Source: SXTU01 sp964496695 (GTDB lineage Bacteria > Verrucomicrobiota > Verrucomicrobiia > Limisphaerales > SXTU01). Taken from it: DNA of 64,000 nt. The position numbers and the translations under genes are program-made. The notes under the pieces were generated by a model. The model was not told the origin of the DNA. It was given only the letters and a program-made list of their open reading frames with translations, and did not search any database. Where the stretch lies: assembly GCA_964496695.1 (NCBI GenBank), contig CAZCBE010000005.1, positions 67,588 to 131,587 of the forward strand. Reading direction: 5' to 3'. Below, piece by piece: positions 61,233-64,000 of this stretch; within the stretch, counting starts at the first letter, position 1; each line of letters begins with the position of its first letter.

Positions 61233-61434
61233 CTTAGCCGGGACGATGCAGTTGACGGAGCGCCGGCTTCCCAGCCGGCTTAGCCCAAACGGAGTTCAGA
61301 AGCCCTGCGCAGGGCAGGAGATTGGACGCACCCTTCAGTGCCTCGGCTTCGCCTTCGACAACGGCAGCCATCGTTCGTCACAACACGGTAAGCCGGCTGC
61401 AAGCCGGCGCTCCGACTGCATCGTCCCGGCTTAG
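61233..61434. repeat. TIR element with ~45-bp inverted termini
   Basis: The left end (61233-61282) carries CCGGGACGATGCAGTTG then CGGAGCGCCGGCTT; the right end (61388-61434) is its inverse, AAGCCGGCGCTCCG then ACTGCATCGTCCCGG. Each terminus has an inner AGCCGGCTTA palindrome. About 105 bp lie between. No target duplication was evident. Confidence 0.8.
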
Positions 61435-61537
61435 GCAGGCTGGAAGCCTGCCCCCCTGTCTTTCACACGGCGGACTGCACTTTCCGCAAAATCAGACTCG
61501 CCAAACCGCTGCTTTTGCCCAAAGTGTGCGCCCGTTT

Positions 61538-61750
61538 ATGACCGTGCCGCTGTTCATCGAACTGCAAAGCACCTTGATCAACCTCGCTTTCGTGGAAAGC
61601 GGGTATGTCGAGGACACCACGCTTTACGTGGCCGTCCACGACGAGGTGCATGAGTTCGAGTATGAAGACACCGAGCAGGCCTGCCGGGCGCTGTTGGACT
61701 TGAGGACCCTGCTCGCTTCCCGTAACCTCCTCCTCGGCTCGATCAAGTAA
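61538..61750 (+). CDS. Small acidic protein coupled to dapA
   Basis: 70 residues, no family recognised: MTVPLFIELQSTLINLAFVE, then SGYVEDTTLYVAVHDEVHEFEYEDTEQACRALLDLRTLLASRNLLLGSIK. The middle is strongly acidic. The stop codon lies 8 bp before dapA, so it is probably co-transcribed. The start at ATG 61538 is preferred to upstream in-frame ATGs within repeat DNA. A cytosolic regulator is imaginable but unsupported. Confidence 0.55.
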   Translation: MTVPLFIELQSTLINLAFVESGYVEDTTLYVAVHDEVHEFEYEDTEQACRALLDLRTLLASRNLLLGSIK

Positions 61751-61758
61751 GCCTCCCC

Positions 61759-62640
61759 ATGTTCACCGGAACCTATACCGCAATTGTCACCCCTTTCCTG
61801 TCGAACGGCCAGCTCGACGAAGCCGCGCTGGAGCGCATCGTCAAGGCCCAGATCAAGGGCGGCGTGGACGGCATCGTGCCCTGCGGCACCACCGGCGAAT
61901 CCCCCACGCTCAGCTACGAGGAACACATCCAGGTCATCGAGCTGTCCGTGAAGTTCGCCGCCGGCCGGTGCAAGGTCATCGCCGGCACGGGGGCCAACTC
62001 CACCAGCGAGGCCATCTACCTGACCAAGGCCGCCGAGGAAGTCGGCGCGGACGCCTCCCTGCAGGTCGCGCCCTACTACAACAAGCCCACGCAGGAAGGC
62101 TTGTTCCAGCATTTCAAGGCCATTGCCAGCGAAACTGAGCTGCCCATCATCCTCTACAGCATCCCGGGCCGCTGCGGCGTCGAGATCGGCGTGGACACGG
62201 TCAAGCGCCTCGCCGGCACCTGCCCGAACATTGTGGCGATCAAGGAGGCCGGCGGCTCCTGCGACCGCGTCAGCCAACTCCGGCAGGCGCTCAACAAGCA
62301 CTTCAACATCCTCAGCGGCGACGACTCCCTCACCCTGCCCTTCATGAGCGTCGGGGCCGAAGGCGTCATCAGCGTGGCGAGCAACATCATCCCGCGCGAA
62401 GTCAGCCACATGGTGGACTATTTCCGTTCCGGCCGCCCCGAGGCCGCGCTCAAGCTGCACGCCAAGTATTACCCGATCTACAAGGACCTCTTCATCGAGA
62501 CCAACCCCGTCCCGGTGAAGGCCGCGATGGCCATGCTGGGCCAGATCGAGGAGAACTACCGGCTCCCGCTCGTCCGCATGAACGCCAAGAACCGCGAGAC
62601 GCTCAAGGCGACGCTGAAGGCCTGTGGCGTGCTGAAGTAA
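61759..62640 (+). CDS. dapA: 4-hydroxy-tetrahydrodipicolinate synthase
   Basis: Condenses pyruvate and aspartate semialdehyde in lysine and diaminopimelate synthesis. 293 residues, standard length. The Schiff-base lysine is Lys162 in NIVAIKEAGG; Tyr133 is in ILYSIPGRCG and the GTTGESPTLS phosphate-loop-like segment (residues 43-52) is intact. The usual LYNVP is replaced by LYSIP, a common variant. Cytosolic. A 70-residue gene immediately precedes it. Diaminopimelate is a cell-wall component. The 541-bp region after it (62641-63181) holds repeat elements and no gene. Confidence 0.95.
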   Translation: MFTGTYTAIVTPFLSNGQLDEAALERIVKAQIKGGVDGIVPCGTTGESPTLSYEEHIQVIELSVKFAAGRCKVIAGTGANSTSEAIYLTKAAEEVGADASLQVAPYYNKPTQEGLFQHFKAIASETELPIILYSIPGRCGVEIGVDTVKRLAGTCPNIVAIKEAGGSCDRVSQLRQALNKHFNILSGDDSLTLPFMSVGAEGVISVASNIIPREVSHMVDYFRSGRPEAALKLHAKYYPIYKDLFIETNPVPVKAAMAMLGQIEENYRLPLVRMNAKNRETLKATLKACGVLK

Positions 62641-62702
62641 GCGGTGGGTGAAGCAGCTTGGGCTTGCCTGCTTTCGGGGCACCAGCGGGGCTTGCTCCCT
62701 TC

Positions 62703-62730
62703 TCATTAGCACCCGGCTTGAGCCGGGTGG
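62703..62730. repeat. REP unit, TCATTAGCACCCGGCTTGAG type
   Basis: CACCCGGCTTGAGCCGGGTG palindrome preceded by TCATTAG. Same type as the arms of 3395-3555. Confidence 0.85.
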
Positions 62731-62814
62731 TAAGTTGAACCTTGATTCCGCAGTTGAAAGGGAGGCACCACGGATGGACACCGATAAACACGGATGCAAG
62801 CCGCTTTCGTCATC

Positions 62815-62842
62815 TCATTGGCACCAGGCTTGAACCCGGTGG
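62815..62842. repeat. REP unit, worn copy TCATTGGCACCAGG
   Basis: TCATTGGCACCAGGCTTGAA then CCCGGTGG; it is a degenerate direct copy of 62703-62730, in the same orientation. Confidence 0.7.
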
Positions 62843-62925
62843 CCGTTGGTCCAAACGAAGCCCAGCGGTTGCCACGGCAACACGGCAGCAGCAGGCAGGC
62901 AGGGCAGCGGAGTGGTTAGCTTTCC

Positions 62926-63051
62926 ACTCCCTCTCCCTTTGCGCGGAGCAAGGGGAGAGGGTTGGGGTGAGGGGTGGCTGCGTCGGCGCCAGCGGCCCAC
63001 CCCTCATCCGGCCTCGGGCCACCCTCTCTCCTCGCTCCGCGAAGGGAGAAG
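62926..63051. repeat. Inverted repeat CCCTCTCCCTTTGCGCGG type
   Basis: Left words ACTCCCTCTCCCTTTGCGCG and GGTTGGGGTGAGGGGTGGC are mirrored by CCACCCCTCATCC and ACCCTCTCTCCTCGC to the right. Confidence 0.7.
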
Positions 63052-63181
63052 GCTCAGAACGTGGCATCCCGGTTGCAAGAAACTGAGATGCGCCCCGTTC
63101 ACAAAAAGTTCGTCTTTTCGCTCGCCACCTCGTCCACGCCGGCCTACAGTGGCGCAACATCCGCACCAGAAAGCGAGCCGT

Positions 63182-63805
63182 ATGGACACGTCCTTCAGTT
63201 GTCCGAAATGCAGCCTCCACATCACGGCGGACGAGTGCGTAGTCGGCGAGGAGATTGATTGTCCCGAGTGCGGTGAGAAATTCCGGGTCCCGCCCGCGCC
63301 CAAGCCTCGGCCCGTTCCCGTCATGGTGAAGAGCGCCGGCCAACCCGCCAGCCCGGGAGCCCGGCCGGTGGCGGTTCCTGTCGCCCACGCCGCCCACCCC
63401 GCCACTTCCGCCGCCAGCCACGCCCCGCCGCAGCCCGCCAACCCGGCCACCACCACCACCACGGCCCACGGGGCGCACCCCACCTCCCCGGAATCGCCCA
63501 AGCCAGCCGCGCACGCGGAGCACAAACCTCTGACCGTGCCCCACCACCACGGCCCGGCGGAGTCGCTCGTCAAGAAGACGCATGTGGAGCACAAGGACGA
63601 GCCGCCCAAGATCCGGGTCAAGACCATCAAGCGCGGCTCATGCGTGGAAGTGGGCCACGATCTGTTTGATGAGAAGGTCACGGAGTTCCTGAACAAGATC
63701 GGGCAGGAGCACATCATCCACATGAGCGCCATCGGCTACGGGGCCATGGACTCCACCGGCCACATGCTGCCGGACTATGGCATCATGATTGTTTACAAGG
63801 GGTGA
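63182..63805 (+). CDS. Zinc-ribbon protein with His/Pro/Ala-rich linker
   Basis: 207 residues. The start MDTSFSCPKCSLHITADECVVGEEIDCPECGEKFRVPP is a compact four-cysteine zinc ribbon (CPKC...CPEC). A low-complexity linker of about 90 residues rich in His, Ala and Pro follows (HAAHPATSAASHAPPQPANPATTTTTAHGAH). The ~75-residue C-terminal domain reads IRVKTIKRGSCVEVGHDLFDEKVTEFLNKIGQEHIIHMSAIGYGAM and ends DYGIMIVYKG. No enzymatic motif is visible. The first module resembles the N-terminal ribbon of the gene at 18729. Start ATG 63182. The trailing domain is conserved-looking but I do not recognise it. Confidence 0.75.
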   Translation: MDTSFSCPKCSLHITADECVVGEEIDCPECGEKFRVPPAPKPRPVPVMVKSAGQPASPGARPVAVPVAHAAHPATSAASHAPPQPANPATTTTTAHGAHPTSPESPKPAAHAEHKPLTVPHHHGPAESLVKKTHVEHKDEPPKIRVKTIKRGSCVEVGHDLFDEKVTEFLNKIGQEHIIHMSAIGYGAMDSTGHMLPDYGIMIVYKG

Positions 63806-63984
63806 GGCGGCCTGGACTGTCGGCACCCTGCGGGTGAAGATGTCGGCTCTTTCCCTTCGCGTTGAGCGCTGACCGCCCCGCAATCGGACGATCAGATTTC
63901 CACCTTGGTTTTGCTTCTCGGCCCTTGAGCCGGAAGCTGTCTTGCTGCTAGAGCACTTTCTGTTTAAGTTGTCGCATAGCCGGC

Positions 63985-64000
63985 ATGGCGAAGAAAATTG
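63985..64000 (+). CDS. Possible gene start, cut by the window edge
   Basis: ATGGCGAAGAAAATTG at the very end would begin M-A-K-K-I. Only five codons are visible, and the upstream 63806-63984 contains no other gene. It may be the first codons of a following gene or chance. Confidence 0.25.

Overview
The window is a GC-rich bacterial chromosome segment (about 64% GC by eye) with 49 protein-coding calls: 48 complete genes and one possible gene start at the right edge. No rRNA, tRNA or CRISPR array was seen. The gene set suggests a Verrucomicrobiota genome, probably a Pedosphaera/Limisphaera-like lineage. The reasons are three DUF1080 proteins, a ThuA protein, a formylglycine sulfatase and a Tat-exported Gfo/Idh dehydrogenase, together with alternative complex III, a homodimeric pyruvate dehydrogenase E1, zinc-ribbon and FHA membrane proteins, and a palindromic element in most intergenic gaps. 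This placement is inferred from gene content, because there is no marker gene such as 16S rRNA.

Layout. 0-8 kb: DJ-1/PfpI protein, two small membrane families (DUF554, DUF1275), rhodanese, phospholipid precursor genes plsY and gpsA, a ThrH-like phosphatase and a GT21-like glycosyltransferase. 8-21 kb: PH-domain protein, solitary GspE/PilB-like ATPase, secreted alpha/beta hydrolase, a pair of paralogous lipoproteins behind purL, a tandem FHA duplication, hemB, zinc-ribbon and TauE/SafE membrane proteins. 21-28 kb: LarA-like protein, MFS transporter, 2-hydroxyacid dehydrogenase, a RAYT transposase with its own REP sequences, threonine synthase, four-helix-bundle protein. 29-35 kb: pyruvate dehydrogenase complex aceE-aceF-lpdA. 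35-43 kb: large hybrid histidine kinase, Tat-exported oxidoreductase, a VapBC-like pair, DUF1080 and ThuA proteins. 43-56 kb: a MoxR ATPase followed by a long respiratory operon read on the minus strand. 56-64 kb: sulfatase, two more DUF1080 proteins, a small SLT-like lipoprotein, dapA with a coupled 70-residue protein, and a zinc-ribbon protein.

The most interesting region is the respiratory operon (56037 down to 44484, minus strand). It encodes a complete quinol:cytochrome c oxidoreductase (ActA-F), a small Cys-rich membrane protein, and then three genes shaped like cbb3 oxidase subunits. The subunit I homologue keeps the CcoN framework but has lost every histidine that would bind heme b, heme b3 or CuB. 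The CcoO-like subunit has a long insertion and a Cys where the axial Met should be. The last gene is an ordinary monoheme cytochrome c. This looks like a retired oxidase kept as an accessory module of complex III, and I do not know a description of it.

The second theme is mobile palindromic DNA. Nearly thirty intergenic elements of 60-270 bp are built from inverted, nested palindromes (REP doublets or MITE-like). One copy (28612-28773) has matching terminal inverted repeats and a perfect 9-bp target duplication. One repeat type has entered a coding sequence. The RAYT gene at 25740-26357 is a plausible mobilising enzyme for at least its own repeat type.
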